A stretch of DNA of 64,000 nt from Sipunculus nudus (taxonomy: Eukaryota; Annelida; Sipuncula; Golfingiida; Sipunculidae), in assembly GCA_026874595.1 (NCBI GenBank), contig CM049311.1, positions 65,637,953 through 65,701,952 of the forward strand, in the 5' to 3' direction. The number at the start of each line of letters is the position of its first letter. Position 1 is the first letter of the stretch. Both the position numbers and the translations under genes were made by a program. The notes under the pieces were generated by a model that was given only the letters and a program-made list of their open reading frames with translations, ran no database searches and was not told where the DNA came from. This document shows, piece after piece, positions 48,147-60,277 of this stretch.

Positions 48147-48800
48147 TTTATAGAAGAAGAAGAAAGTTTATTCTGGAAATAAAGGCCACAGGCCCATAGT
48201 TCCTACAATACAATCAACATTTACAAGTCTTAATATACGGGCAAAAATGGAGAGTTCCCAGTTATGACCAATTTCAATTTAAATTGTAAACAAACAATCA
48301 AACAAACAACAAACAAACAAAGAATAATAATAATAAGTAAATAAACATCTAACCAAGTAACATTGTATCTTAAAACTAAGTATGGAATAAGAAATGATAA
48401 AATAACCAGTTTGCAAATACATAAGAATAATAGTAATTGTAATAATAATAGTAATAACTATTAAAATAATAATCTATAATCAATAGACATCCTTAACTTC
48501 AATTTTACATGCTATTAAAAGATAATTTCTAATACCAAATTCAAGCACTTACTCAACTAAAATATATACATGTACATGCAAGACATTTTACTTCTGATAT
48601 GTCTCATTTTTTTAATATAACTATACTTTCCTTTATTAAACTTAATATATTAACCTCTAGTCAAGCAATATACATATTCAAACCAATATATTTATATGTA
48701 TATACTTTCTGCTGACTATTGCTGAATGGATTGAATCTGGGTAAGGGATCATTTCCTTAAAATATTTACAGTTTTAATATTTCTAGAGAAATGACAATGT

Positions 48801-51800
48801 CTAGTTTTCAATTACTGTTGATCTCCTTTTAAAACTATAAAACATGTAAGCTGCTAAATTTGTTATTTGGAATAAGTTATCAGAATTTAGTATCAACTTG
48901 AAGTTATATTCATTTGGTTCATGGAATTTCTTTGGTATATATTTGTTCCGCAGATCAGTATATAAAGAACATTCCAATAGAAAATGAGTTTCATCCTCAA
49001 TTATATTATATCCATTTTTTAAACAAAATAAACATATTCTCTCTTCTCTCGGGATACCTTTATGTCGACCATTTTCTACTGCCAATGTATGATTTGCACA
49101 TCTTAATTTTGCTAAAGCAGTTCTATAACCTTTATTTGTGACACATAATAAATATTTTTCAATGGTAAGCATGGACTTGAATACACCATAATAATACAAC
49201 TTACTACAGTCCGTAATATCATTATGCCACTTTTGTTGTGCCATATCTATAATTCTCTGTTTAATACTAATGATAAAGTGGTCAACATTACCAACATCTT
49301 GAGCCATCCAAATATATCCAAATCCAGCTTGAAATAACAATGATCTTACATGTGTAACCCAAGTTGTTTTCCCCCTGTCATCTAGCTGGTATAAAATATT
49401 ATATATATGTTTTGGATACCCATTGTCATCCATATACAAAAGCTTAACCCAATACTTCAAACATTGGATGGAGTATTTTATAAATAAAGGAAATCGACCA
49501 CATTCACCTAAAACTGTTACATTAGGAGTATTTGATCCAACATTTAAAACAAATTTACAGAATTTATACTGTACTCTCTCTATTAATTCAACTGTGGTGT
49601 AACCCCACAGTTCACAACCATATAATAAAATTGGTACCACCATGTTATCAAATAAATAGAAAAGTTGTTTCACATTTAAATGATGACACCTTTGCTTAGA
49701 ACTTTTGATGACACAGACTGCTTTATAAGCTTGCATCACTTGTTGCTGTTGAGTTTTCATCCAGGATAATTTACTTGTAAAGATAATGCCAAGATATTTA
49801 TAATATGAAACTACATTTAACTGTTTATCTCCTAAAAACCACTTCTCTGTTTTACGAAGAATGCCTTCCCTTCTGAAAACCATAATTTTGGTCTTATCTA
49901 TATTAACTTTCATACCATACTTTTTGCAAAATACATTCAAGTGATCAATCTGTTTTTGTAATCTCCTAACTGTATCTGAAAAATTGACAATGTCGTCAGC
50001 AAACATTAGCATCATTAAATTTGGTATATTTTCATTTACATGAATTCCCTGACAGTTTGAAGTATTCAAAAGATGATAAAACTCATTTATAAATAAGGAA
50101 AATAACAAAGGGCTCACCATACATCCCTGCCTTGTTCCAAGAGAACACTTAAAATATTCAGTGATTCCACTGCCAGTAAGAATGCACGACTTCATTTTGG
50201 TATACATTGATTTAAGCACCTTTAATATTTTTCCATTTATTCCTTTTTTCAGTAACACATACCATAGAATATTATGTTGAACACAGTCAAATGCTTTGGA
50301 AAAATCAATAAATATACAGTAAAACCTCCCTCCATGTTTTATTAAATATCTATGTATTATACCCTGTAAAACAAAAGCATTGTCCATGGTACAATATCCT
50401 TTGCGGTATCCTGCTTGTGCTTCTGATAATAGTTCATGTTCATTAACATACTCTAAAAGACGGTTATTCAAAATCTTAGAAAATATTTTTCCCATAACAT
50501 TTAATAGAGATACCTCTATAATTTCCAGGATCATTACTTTGGCCATTTTTATACAAGGGATAGATTATAGCTTTACTCCATTCTTCTGGGTAAAAACCTG
50601 AATTTAGTATCATATTAAACAGTTTTTCTAATGAGGGAAGTATAAATTTTAAAATATATTTAATTATATCCAGAGAAATGCCATCTGGACCTGGTGACTT
50701 GCCAGATGGCATCTGTTTAACAACTTCAACAATATCTGAAATTCTAATTTTGTCATTTAAAGACCCACACTTTATATTTTCATCAAAGTGTGTTTCAAAA
50801 TATTCATCAACTATTACCTGGAACTCATTATTTACTTCATGCCTAGAATTATTTAGTAAATTTCTGAAATACTCAATCCAAACTCTTCCGCCAATATTAT
50901 TAACTTTTCTTTGTCATTAAAATTTTTTATGAGCTTCCATAATTTATTTGCATCCCGATTATTTTTAATTTCTGCAACAACAATCTTTTCTTTGATATTC
51001 TGTTTGTCTTCACACAATTTTTTAAACTTCTTTCTCTCTTCCTTGTATGCTTGTAAATCATCTTGATAATGTGTTATTCTATATTTATCCAGTAACTTAT
51101 ATTTGTTTTGTTTTGCCAACTTGCACTCTTTGTCCCACCAACCAGGTTTTGCTTTTCTCGTACTTATTTCTTTGTTTCAAATCTAGAGTAAAAGTTTGTT
51201 TTATAAAATTATTTAAATATTCTAAGGCTACATCTGGATCACATTCAGTAAGCTGATCAAATTCTGTTGTGTACTGGTCATACTTGTTTAGAAAATGTAT
51301 TTCAAGTTCAATGGGATCTTCTGTTTTTAATTTATGTTTTACCCATTGTGTACAGTTAGTGTGTTTATTTAAATCAGTTGCATCTGTTTTAACCTGAAAG
51401 GAACACATAACTGGAAAATGATCTGATATATCTAATTTTAACACACTAAAAGACTTAACATAACTAAAAAGTTCAGTACTCGCAATAATGTAATCCACTA
51501 CACTCTGTCCATTATATGTAATACATGTATATTCACCAGATACATCATAATTAACCCTGCCATTTAGAATATGTATATTATAAGAACAACAAAGATTTTG
51601 CAATGAAAAACCAAACTTATTAATTTTACGGTCTCTAGAGTTTCTGCCTAATTTAAAATCATCTGTAGGATATGCCTCATTAATTACATGTTCAAGGGTA
51701 TCACTTTCAATGTAATCAGGCAAGCAGCCAATCCCTGCATTTAGGTCACCCATAATGATAATATACAAATCTTGATGTTTGGCCATAATTTCTGCCAATA

Positions 51801-52755
51801 TATTTTCTATTCGAATTATACCATCACTTTCATTGACATATTGATAAACCGGTGATCCTTCTGGGGCAACATATACACATAAAAGTAAAATATTATCCTT
51901 TAAATTAAAAGCAGCACCATCTATGATAAATGCAGTGATATCCATATATTTATAAATCCTTAAAATCCTGAAATTACAAACTTTTCTGAAACAAACTAGT
52001 ACCCCACCTCTGGACAGTTCACTTCTAGCATTTCCAACACAATAAAAATCTTTAAAGTGTTCATCAAATTGGTCTGAAACAGTACTCCAGGTTTCCACAA
52101 TACAAAGTATATCTGCAGTGTTCACCATCTCTATGAAATCAGGTGTATGCAGTTTTGAGTTTAGACCCCCTGCATTCCAGGAAATTAAAGAGACCATTTT
52201 ATATTTATCTGAAGCAAATGTTTTGTTTTTACCAGTGCAGTTGTTATTAGTAAATGATAAGCTTACCTTTGTCTGTGGTGTTAGACTGTTAATAGTGCAT
52301 GTTTGTGTTAGCAGAATAGGATTTTCATCATCATCATCATGGTTAATGGTGCATGGGTGTTTCAGTGCATCCCAATCTTCATGTGCAGAACCTGAATGAG
52401 AAAGATCAATTAATTTTGTATCTGTTCTACTGTTTACAAAAGAAACATTTACATCGACATCATCATCATTTGTATAGAAACATGAAATATTAACACATTG
52501 ACTATCATTATTTATCTGTTCATATGAAATTTTTACATCTGAATTTAGCCTAGTTTTAGTTAATTTTGTATCTGTTCTACTGTTTACACAAGAAACATTT
52601 ACATCAACATCATCATCATTTGTATCAAAGCATGAAACATTTATACATTGACTATCATTATTTATCTCTTCATATGAGTTTTTAACATCCGAGTTAAACC
52701 TAGTTTTACATATGGTAGAGTTTTTGTATTCATATTCATTGCCCTGGCCATATCC
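48801..52755 (-). pseudogene. LINE endonuclease/reverse transcriptase, frame broken three times
   Basis: Open frame 52755 to about 51150: N-terminal repeats, then the endonuclease with 'LCIVETW' (catalytic Glu), 'IIMGDLNAGIG' (Asp/Asn), 'VVDYIIAS' and 'LDISDHFPVMCS' (catalytic His). A shift at about 51150-51165 moves to the frame with 'GWWDKECKLAKQNKYK'. A second at about 50890 leads to 'WIEYFRNLLNN' and 'MPSGKSPGPDG'. A third at about 50510, in '...DPGNYRGIS', leads to the last 580 codons. These carry reverse-transcriptase motifs 'DFSKAFD', 'GTRQGCMVSPLLF' and the catalytic 'FADDI' (about 50003-49989), then a C-terminal C-x2-C...H-x4-C cluster ('CLFC' ... 'ETHFLLEC'). All catalytic motifs survive; each break looks like a single-base indel. 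The ATGs at 52197 and 50546 are internal and not true starts. Confidence 0.88.
52411..52710 (-). repeat. In-frame 150-bp (50-codon) tandem repeat in LINE N-terminus
   Basis: Positions 52411-52560 and 52561-52710 are diverged copies with a period of exactly 150 bp (TAATTTTGTATCTGTTCTAC starts both). On the minus strand the frame continuous with the endonuclease reads through both: each 50-residue unit has 'NSDVK', 'INNDSQC', the acidic 'NDDDVDVNVS' and 'VNSRTDTKL'. The unit resembles no domain known to me. Confidence 0.8.
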
Positions 52756-53253
52756 TCATTCAGTTCCAGTGTTTGGATTTTCTGGCCTGTCACTAACTAT
52801 GGGTCTGCCCTTCCTGTGCCCAATTTAAAAAGATTATGGCTACATTTTAAGTCAAGCTTTTCATCCAAAACTTTCCATCTTGCATATTTAGCTGACTTGC
52901 CAGTACGGAGAGAGCATAAATGAATTTGGGATCACAAGGTCAAAGGTCAAGGTCACTGGGGCCATCTGTTCACAAATTAATTCCAGATGATAACTCCAGT
53001 TTAGTTTGACTTGTTGGTTTCAAACTTAACTTATTATTGGCTCACCACTAAAGTAAGAACCCTGTCGATTATCGGGGTGTCATAGGTCAAGGTCACATGA
53101 CCCATTTCTTTAAAAGGAATGTGTATGCATTTCAATAAGTTCTAAGATACTTTTGGTCACAAGGTCACAGGACCGTCATTCTGAAAAATTCTGAAAAAAT
53201 ATCCTTATTGACAAATTCAACTGAGTGTTTACAAGACCCCTGGGTCCCTAGTT

Positions 53254-55929
53254 CTATGTTTTGTTACCAGTAATTGCACTTAGTCAAGTCGGGGATTGAT
53301 AAGGTTTTATGTCCTCTGTCATCTGTGTCAGTAGTGTTTAAGTTTGCAAAACACTTTTTTAAATGAGGGTAATACTTAACTAGTTATCAGAATTAATCAC
53401 ATGCATTAACAAGGAACTTATTTATATTCATCTTTGTTGTAGTTGTACTGTAAAACAAACTGTACTAACAAAGTAACAGCCAAAGGATCCAATATCCACT
53501 GTTTGTAGGGTTAAGTTTTCTACCACATCACAAGAAGTACTGGTACAGTGAAAACTAACTAACAGAATGTTGCCTTTGGCCTTGATTTATGTGTCATTGG
53601 TTATCTGATCAAAAAGTCCCTAACACCATGTACAGTTGTCATAATACAGGAATTTATTTGATGATCCAGAACCAAAATAAGACAAGTGGCTATTGGTCCA
53701 GATAGTGGGATGATCGTGGTAGCAATTGGTTTTATGCCAGGATTAATATTAGATTTGTGTGACACCAATAAGTGGTTGTCTTACTTGGTTGGTAATTTAA
53801 ATAGGGTGGTCTTCAACCAGGATTTCACTCTACTTTACCCAACAGGGTATATTATTCAACAATCAATGCAACATTCTGTCTTCAGAATTGAAGGTATATG
53901 AGTGCATGATGTTTTGTGTTGTTTTGGCACAAGTATTCAAAACATTGATGTTTTGGCTCTTTGGATGTTTTGGTGAACCAAGTATAACAGACTTTTTACT
54001 GAGTACATAGTTTACATAATCAGATATGAATAACAAATACCGTCAACCAAGGTCGAAACAGATTGCTTGTGGATTAGGACTAAGTGTTAAGGGTAGTCCC
54101 GCTGCCAGGGACCAGTAAATTTGCAAATTTATCAGCCTCTGTTTGTCCAGTATGGCAGCCACCAGCCCAGGCAGAGTTAAAGACAAGATTTCAGAAAATG
54201 TTCTGTTACATCCCCTTCTTTTTCACTTTTGCTGTTTGCTTCAGTGCATGGAAAAGTGTTGAGTAAAGATAGAAAGTTTGAGAATATAAAATAAGATCGA
54301 ATTACAGTTTACTTTATTGTTGATTGGTCACTGTATAGCTATATAATATACAAATATCACCAAATATTATTATATTTTATCTAATTGTAATAAAAAAGAA
54401 TAAAAATATTTTATACACATGACGTGGGGTTTAAATATTCTGAGTTTTCAGACATATGAAATCTCATTGACAAAAATGAGGAGTCAAAAATTAGTAAATT
54501 CAAACAGGCTCAAACTTAATTAGATACCAGTTTTTTGTACAAAAAGCCTGGTGAAAGGTTAATGCCTGGTTCATGGATTATTTCTTAAGGTTTGGGCAAA
54601 AACACCAATGACAAAATGGCTGGCCTATGCTTGGCCTAGATAGAGGATTCTGTTGAATCTCCAGTTCTGAGCTGTGTCTACTATACATTCAATGAATTGA
54701 GCTGCACACAACAGATGATAAATCAGACGAACAGCCACTATTATCTCAGTGTAAACTTGTGAGTAATGCTGAAATAAAGTCTTCGTGCCCCTCTCATGAT
54801 TCAACTCAGACTGTCCTATCCAAGATTTATTCTGCAATTTAATGTTAAGATTCTTGTTTTAGTCATGTTAAAAAAACATGATGGCATTTTAATGATTTCA
54901 ATAGTGTTCTGACTGCTCTAGGTTCATTAACCAGGAAGCTAAGTGCTTCACAAATACCAGTCTTCTGTTAATGAAATTGAGGCAGTAATGGTGGTTTTCT
55001 TAATCCATCCCCCTTTTTTTTGTTAAACTAACTTGAAACTGGAATTTTAAAATAGCTGTTTTGTATTGTTCTTCATGTACAGGAACATGTTCATTTGCAG
55101 AGATAGTCTTTATATTACATTAAAGGCTTTTCTGTGTGGACTCAAAATATTATAATTCAGCCTCAAATACAACATAAACTGGTTTTAGTCTCTTTTTCCC
55201 AACCAGTATGTGTTGTTAACAAGTGATATATTGTGTGTCTATTCTTTATAAGACAAAGATAGGCATTAAATCTTAACAGTATTGCATTTCTCTCAGCATC
55301 ACTGCTCATTAAACTACACTGAAGCAGTATTTATGTTCTGTCAGGGCTTGACACTGATGGTAAACCACTTGCCCAGAGCAAGTAAAATTTCCAGGAAATT
55401 GATGTAGGCCACCAAAAATAAGCACTCACTAGCTGGACTGGGCAAATGGGTCCAACATATAAACCTTTACCGAAAGGCTTGAAACTGAACTGCAGTCAGC
55501 CAGTTCCTTTCTTAGGAAAATGAAACCATATTGATAATACCAATTTATCTTAAATTACCTATAAATTTATCTGTACAAATACTAAAGAGGCATTTAACAA
55601 ACATGAGAACACGTTTAGTGTTAAACATGCAATGAAACATGAACACAATCATGTGGAGCACACTTTGTTTGTGGCTATGACCACTGAATATTGTAATGCA
55701 AGTAAAAATTCATGTGGGACAAATAAAAAGCAAGATGTTATTTGCCTGACAGGCATGTACTTTCAAAAGTTAATGTTGAGCCCTCTCTATATTTGAACTT
55801 CAGGCAAATCTCAGTTTGATCCCAAGTCCAATGTAAACTGGATATTCCATGGAAATGACAGTACAGGGTACAACTTTTTTCTTTCAAAGAGAGAAAAGAC
55901 AAGGTTGGAGCCATTAGTCATCCGCTCAG
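53254..55929. other. Intron 3, no gene recognised
   Basis: AT-rich sequence without recognised exons. A GC-balanced block at about 55340-55450 ('GGCTTGACACTGATGGTAAA') may be an old interspersed repeat, but I cannot support it further. Confidence 0.45.
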
Positions 55930-56040
55930 GCTTAGCTGATTCTCAGTCATGCTGAGCTGTATGGTTCCGTGGTTGTCCATCATCCTTTGATTCTGGTCCC
56001 CTGATCTGTCCAGTCCTTCATTAGCAGGGGACAATTCTTA
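55930..56040 (+). mobile_element. Decayed left end of a family A element
   Basis: GCTTAGCTGATTCTCAGTCA then TGCTGAGCTGTATGGTTCCG TGG is followed by a TGTCC-rich stretch and 'TTAGCAGGGGACAATTCTTA', the order seen at 38001 and 42101. No right end is found downstream. Confidence 0.6.
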
Positions 56041-56727
56041 CTGCTATGCAGATAATGTTACAGTTCCATAAGCATGAAGGCAAATGTGACAGCGAACATG
56101 ACACTTGAACAGCATGAAAGCAAATGTCACAGCGAATGTGACATGTGAACAATTTGCAGGGTGTGTTTCCATACAGGTAATGAGACCCGTGATTTCTGGT
56201 CTTTTCTGCACAATTACACTGCAGAAATATTGGTTTGATTTACCTAAAGGGATATTCTATAATTAAAGGCATAGTAAAATCCCTTATTATCTGAAACAAA
56301 AAAGATGATGCTCAAAGAATTTAAGGTTACTTTCCATCTGTACGTCCTGTTGATGTGGTGATTATTTGTTACACATTGCTGCTTGTGTCATTATGATATG
56401 GACATGTGCATGCTTCTTTATAAGTTCCACCAGTTTCTCCGCATTACTGTAGTATCACTGAACAACATCTGAACAGTGGCCTGTATACTTTAAGCTATGC
56501 AGCAAAAACATGGTTATGAATACATGAACGTTCTGACATATTCCATACACCTGTGACCCTTATAATTTCAGGGCCTTCACAGTCATGAAGGTTTTGCAGA
56601 CTTGATAATTTTTGTCATTTCATATCAGCAGAAATAACAGGTTATTGTGAATAGCTTCTGAAATGGAGCACTAAATTTAGATAAGTTCTACTAAAGAAGA
56701 ATATACAGCAGAATGACATTATTTTTG

Positions 56728-56731
<4 letters not shown>
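56041..56731. other. Intron 3, no gene recognised
   Basis: Includes a small direct duplication around 56078-56150 ('GCATGAAGGCAAATGTGACA' and 'GCATGAAAGCAAATGTCACA'). Otherwise nothing recognisable. Confidence 0.5.

Positions 56732-56734
<3 letters not shown>

Positions 56735-56822
<88 letters not shown>
56735..56822. repeat. (TA)n microsatellite with TATG interruptions
   Basis: About 20 TA dinucleotides, then TATGTATATGTATATGTA, then about 15 more TA. The Ile/Tyr-rich open frame on the minus strand here is produced by the repeat. Confidence 0.95.
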
Positions 56823-56825
<3 letters not shown>

Positions 56826-59090
56826 TTAACGTCATGTCGGTGGTGCATGCATAAATTATGATAATAACCGGGATATGAAATTATACGGGCTTCAATATCA
56901 ATGTCCATTTGAGTCATAGAAGAAGCGTTATGTCTCAAATGATATTAAATAAATCGTCAACAAAAAGGAAACAGAAATGTTTATTTATATTCTTATTGCA
57001 CAACGGCATATCAAATTACGTTTATGCGCACCTGACAATTTATTTCCTGTAAGTTAAGTGCCGCATGCCGCGATAACTGACAAAATCCGACTTGCCAACA
57101 GAGAGGGACGTAGCGTCTGGGTCATGAGGTCAAACATCTGGAAATATGCAGCACAGTTATAATGTTATGCGTAGGAAATTATTTTACTAAATAATTATCT
57201 CCCTGACTATTGCGCCTTATTTTTCTGATTCCTAATAAATGACTCAGACTTCCATGAACCTCTTTATGATAGGACTGTTGGGGGAGCGGGCATCGTCATG
57301 CAGTTGTCAACTTTCTGAAGTGTGGCCACGATTGAGGTTTCTCCTCCAGTGCTCACAAAACCTCCAGCTTTTCCTGGATCCTTAAAAGGGATTTCCAGTC
57401 ATGAGCAACGTTTAGAGCTCTTTCTTCATATATCATCTCGGCCAAACATCACCGAGGTAAAAACCACAGCCTTGCAAAGGCCAGGAGTTCATTTTGTATG
57501 ACGTGATCGCAAACACCGCCCTTTAACGTACGAAGAAACACAGTGAACTGGATTAACGTGGTATCTTAAGACGTTAATTAGCTAAGTGACGGGAGGAGAC
57601 CTGCATGCATCACTGCACTTGCCTGCCGCACACATTTGGGAGATGTGATCATTCGACATGCTTGACCGATTAATAGGCTCTTGGCCTCGTTGATCGCCGT
57701 GTCGGTGTCTGATGTGATATTAACTGCAATCTGGTATCACTGCCAAGGGTTCCAAGCATGACAATAAACGGGATTATGACAATATTCCATGACATTAAAC
57801 AGTCAGTTTTACCATTGTTTATATAGGAAATGGTTTGGGATTTCAGATTTATTTGACAATAAAACAGGATTTTCTATTAACCGATATGACACAAAGTGGG
57901 CTCGACTGTATAAACAGTGAAACCTTGTTGTGTCGAAGTCACTTTAGACAAATACCCTACTTATATTGAAGTTACAGACTCAATATTCCGGACAACTCTT
58001 GGTAAATTATAACCAGATATAACCTGCTTGTGTCGAACCTTGGATTAAAATGTCTAAACCATAATATATTACTACCATCTGACCAATATCTTCATCCTAA
58101 TCTTACTGTTTACCACTTGTCACAAATCAGTCCCAGACCAGCCCGCTTGGTACAATTTCACTTGTCAAGAAAGGCAAGTTGACATTCTTTGTAATGTACA
58201 AATGTTAAATCATTTTGATATAGCATTACCAAGTTACATAAAAATCATAATTATCATATATCATTCTCAATAGACAATTCAACCAACAGACCATGGACTT
58301 GTCCTTTTACAAATAATCAGATTGTCATTAACTTTTTATTGTTGCAACTTCATTTAAATAAAGCAGGCACTGATCTGAAGGCTTGATTACTTTTTTAGTA
58401 CTTACTGGTTTGCTCATTTGTAAGTTGGACACACCCTTGCTAGTCTAGCTAGACCAGACTTGTTACAAATGCACATGTGTAGAAGCCTCCCCATATTCTG
58501 TCGAGTTTGCAGGATGTGACAAATCCATACCAGTTGGACAATAACTGAATACAGCAATGGCATAGAATATATCCCGCATTTTTATTGATCTGTATATCAG
58601 TATATAACTAAAGTTAACAGACCGTCAATTCTCATTGTGTCAAATTTGAAGGGACTAACTTTTTTTTAGGTTTAGTCAATGCCAGCAAGTTTGATGTGAT
58701 GATGGAAAACTAAACATTTTTGTTTGATTCACCAGCTTGAGACTTTGACACTAAATCCTATTTGATTTTTTTTCATTCCAAGGTTTATGAAAATGTAGAT
58801 TTTAAGCAGACCAGGTCTCACTTTTATGATAATTAATTGCTAATATTTGGTATTAGAGCCAGGTTCATAAGTCAACACTGGTGCAGGTTAGACCTATTTA
58901 AAGTGATGAAATAAGCCTTCATTGTAACCTGATAAGGTTAAGGCAGTTATATTAGAAACTATGATTAAGATCATTTAGCAGTATCATTATTACAGTAAAG
59001 GGGGCAATTATTAGACTGAATTGCTTCATTAATCCGCATTTGTAATTCTTGCCATCTTTTATCCGTTAAATATGTTCGTTAATTCCACAT
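56823..59090. other. Intron 3, no gene recognised
   Basis: 2.3 kb without a recognisable gene or repeat. The 57000-57780 part is GC-richer and looks unique; I see no open frame of note there. Confidence 0.4.
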
Positions 59091-59150
59091 AGGTGTACAG
59101 GGGGTCTCTTAGGTGTACAGGGGGTCTCTTAGTTGTACAGGGGGTCTCTC
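59091..59150. repeat. 20-bp tandem repeat, three units
   Basis: AGGTGTACAGGGGGTCTCTT is repeated three times, with one substitution in the third unit (AGTTGTACAG). Confidence 0.9.
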
Positions 59151-59763
59151 TGATGTTTAAATATGCAATAGCCCTGAGTCATCACTGCATTCAGCTACAT
59201 AAATATGTCCACTCAGCCAAAAGAATCATTCATACCAAATGACATAGTAAAAAAGAAAAGTTGGTTCAATACCATTGCTGTGCAGGAATGATTTTAATTA
59301 AAGCAACAGCAATGATAACTGCATCTGATTTTTTGCTACAAGTCAGAAACACACATCATATTCAAAGGGACTTATTGATTTTATGCCCATTGCTGACATT
59401 GCTACCTTGCAGTAAAGATTCATCTCATATCTTGGTTTTGTTAAGTAGTATGTGAAATTCAGGTAACAGTTTTTAATGATGCAGCCTGATGCAGCCTCTT
59501 TTAAAGTGAGCTAGTCAAACCCCACCACTGTGTATAATTCATGTTTGAACTGACAGACATATCCAACCAGTTATTCATTCCCACATGCCAGTTTCATTGT
59601 CAGATTACACAGCTTTTAGGCACACTGTGTAGAAGGGGACCTAAGAGTATGAGTCTGCTTGTTAGGGTTTATTGTCATTGAAATTCAAACCCCACAATGC
59701 ACCTGGAGTTCCAAATACACCAGCAGCATAGGCATATACATGTAGCGAATAGGGTAAGAATTG
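59151..59763. other. Intron 3, no gene recognised
   Basis: Non-coding AT-rich sequence with one uninformative open frame (59261-59455). Confidence 0.5.
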
Positions 59764-59765
59764 TT

Positions 59766-60277
59766 TTAAAGGAACATAATCAGGAGCAATACTATGCCTA
59801 TTCTTTCACACTATCAGTTCAGTTTTGCTTTATGCAAAATTTTCCCAGCAAAACCATCCCAGCACACTTCTCAGTACCTTGCACACAGCTATTTAACACC
59901 TTGTTATGGCTCTGCGTGTTGGAAAACACAGACCATGAGTGTCTGTTTACCATAACAAGGCTTCGTGACTTGAGGTCCCAATATGAACCTCAACACATGA
60001 TGTTTTAGCCAGCATGAACATGTATTACAATTTTTGGCCAAGTCAGTCAAGGCATCTTCTGATTGACACGTGTTATGGCTCAGGGATGCACATGGCCCCA
60101 CACGCTGTTTATGTCGACAACGGTGGTCGCGCCCGATATGCTGTTTTTAACACTTGTTTACAGGAGTAAGAAAATGGTTTCAAGGCAACATTTTGGCAGG
60201 TACAGATTTATTTTAAAGGGAAGAAGCTATTTTTTGTGTTAATTCAACATGCTTTATAGGTGATTGGGTCCCTTTAT
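59766..60277 (+). mobile_element. MITE with TAAAGGGAC terminal inverted repeats
   Basis: The left end TAAAGGAACATAATC and right end GATTGGGTCCCTTTA are inverted repeats with two or three differences, giving a 512-bp element. Inside, CCTTGTTATGG (59899-59909) and CCATAACAAGG (59950-59960) form a perfect 11-bp hairpin arm pair, also present in the copy at 9706-10113. The last 65 bp match the mini-element at 14012-14076. The 103-codon open frame is not conserved between copies. The TA/TTAA-like flanks do not settle the superfamily. Confidence 0.75.

Larger units (their letters stand above)
48147..52822 (-). mobile_element. Non-LTR retrotransposon (LINE), ~4.7 kb
   Basis: The element lies between two exact 16-bp copies of ATTTAAAAAGATTATG (48131-48146, 52823-52838), the duplication expected from target-primed reverse transcription. 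Transcribed on the minus strand, it has an N-terminal repeat region, an apurinic-type endonuclease, a reverse transcriptase and a Cys/His-rich C-terminus. The 3' UTR (about 48800-48147) ends in AATAAACTTTCTTCTTCTTC and TATAAA, a short TTC microsatellite tail rather than poly-A. The 5' end starts inside coding-like sequence ('GRPIVSDRPENP' followed by TGA at 52756-52758), so it is probably 5'-truncated. The clade (I/Nimb, RTE-like or other) is not resolved. It is inside intron 3 in antisense to the host gene. Confidence 0.9.
47436..53253 (+). mobile_element. Family A-related element interrupted by a LINE
   Basis: The left hairpin TAGCTCGGTTGACTGTAAGT starts at 47436 (C/T mismatch of the family is here a T-A pair). 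The right end CAACTGAGTGTTTACAAGAC then CCCTGGGTCCCTAGTT finishes at 53253. The interior matches the 38001-45990 element: 'TAGCAGGGCACAAATCGTAA', 'TTGACCATGACTAGTTTTGT', 'ACTATAAAATGACAAC', 'CCTGGTGTGTTTATTGATCA'. It is split by the LINE at 48147-52822; host sequence resumes 'GGCTACATTTTAAGTCAAGC' at 52839. Without the LINE it is about 1.1 kb, with fewer 145-bp units than its sister. Confidence 0.8.

Noticed and set aside
48801-50546. 581-codon frame as a complete retrotransposon protein
   Set aside because: Its ATG is created by a frameshift; the coding sequence continues upstream in other frames to 52755.
56732-56938. 68-codon Ile/Tyr-rich open frame
   Set aside because: It is the translation of a (TA)n microsatellite.
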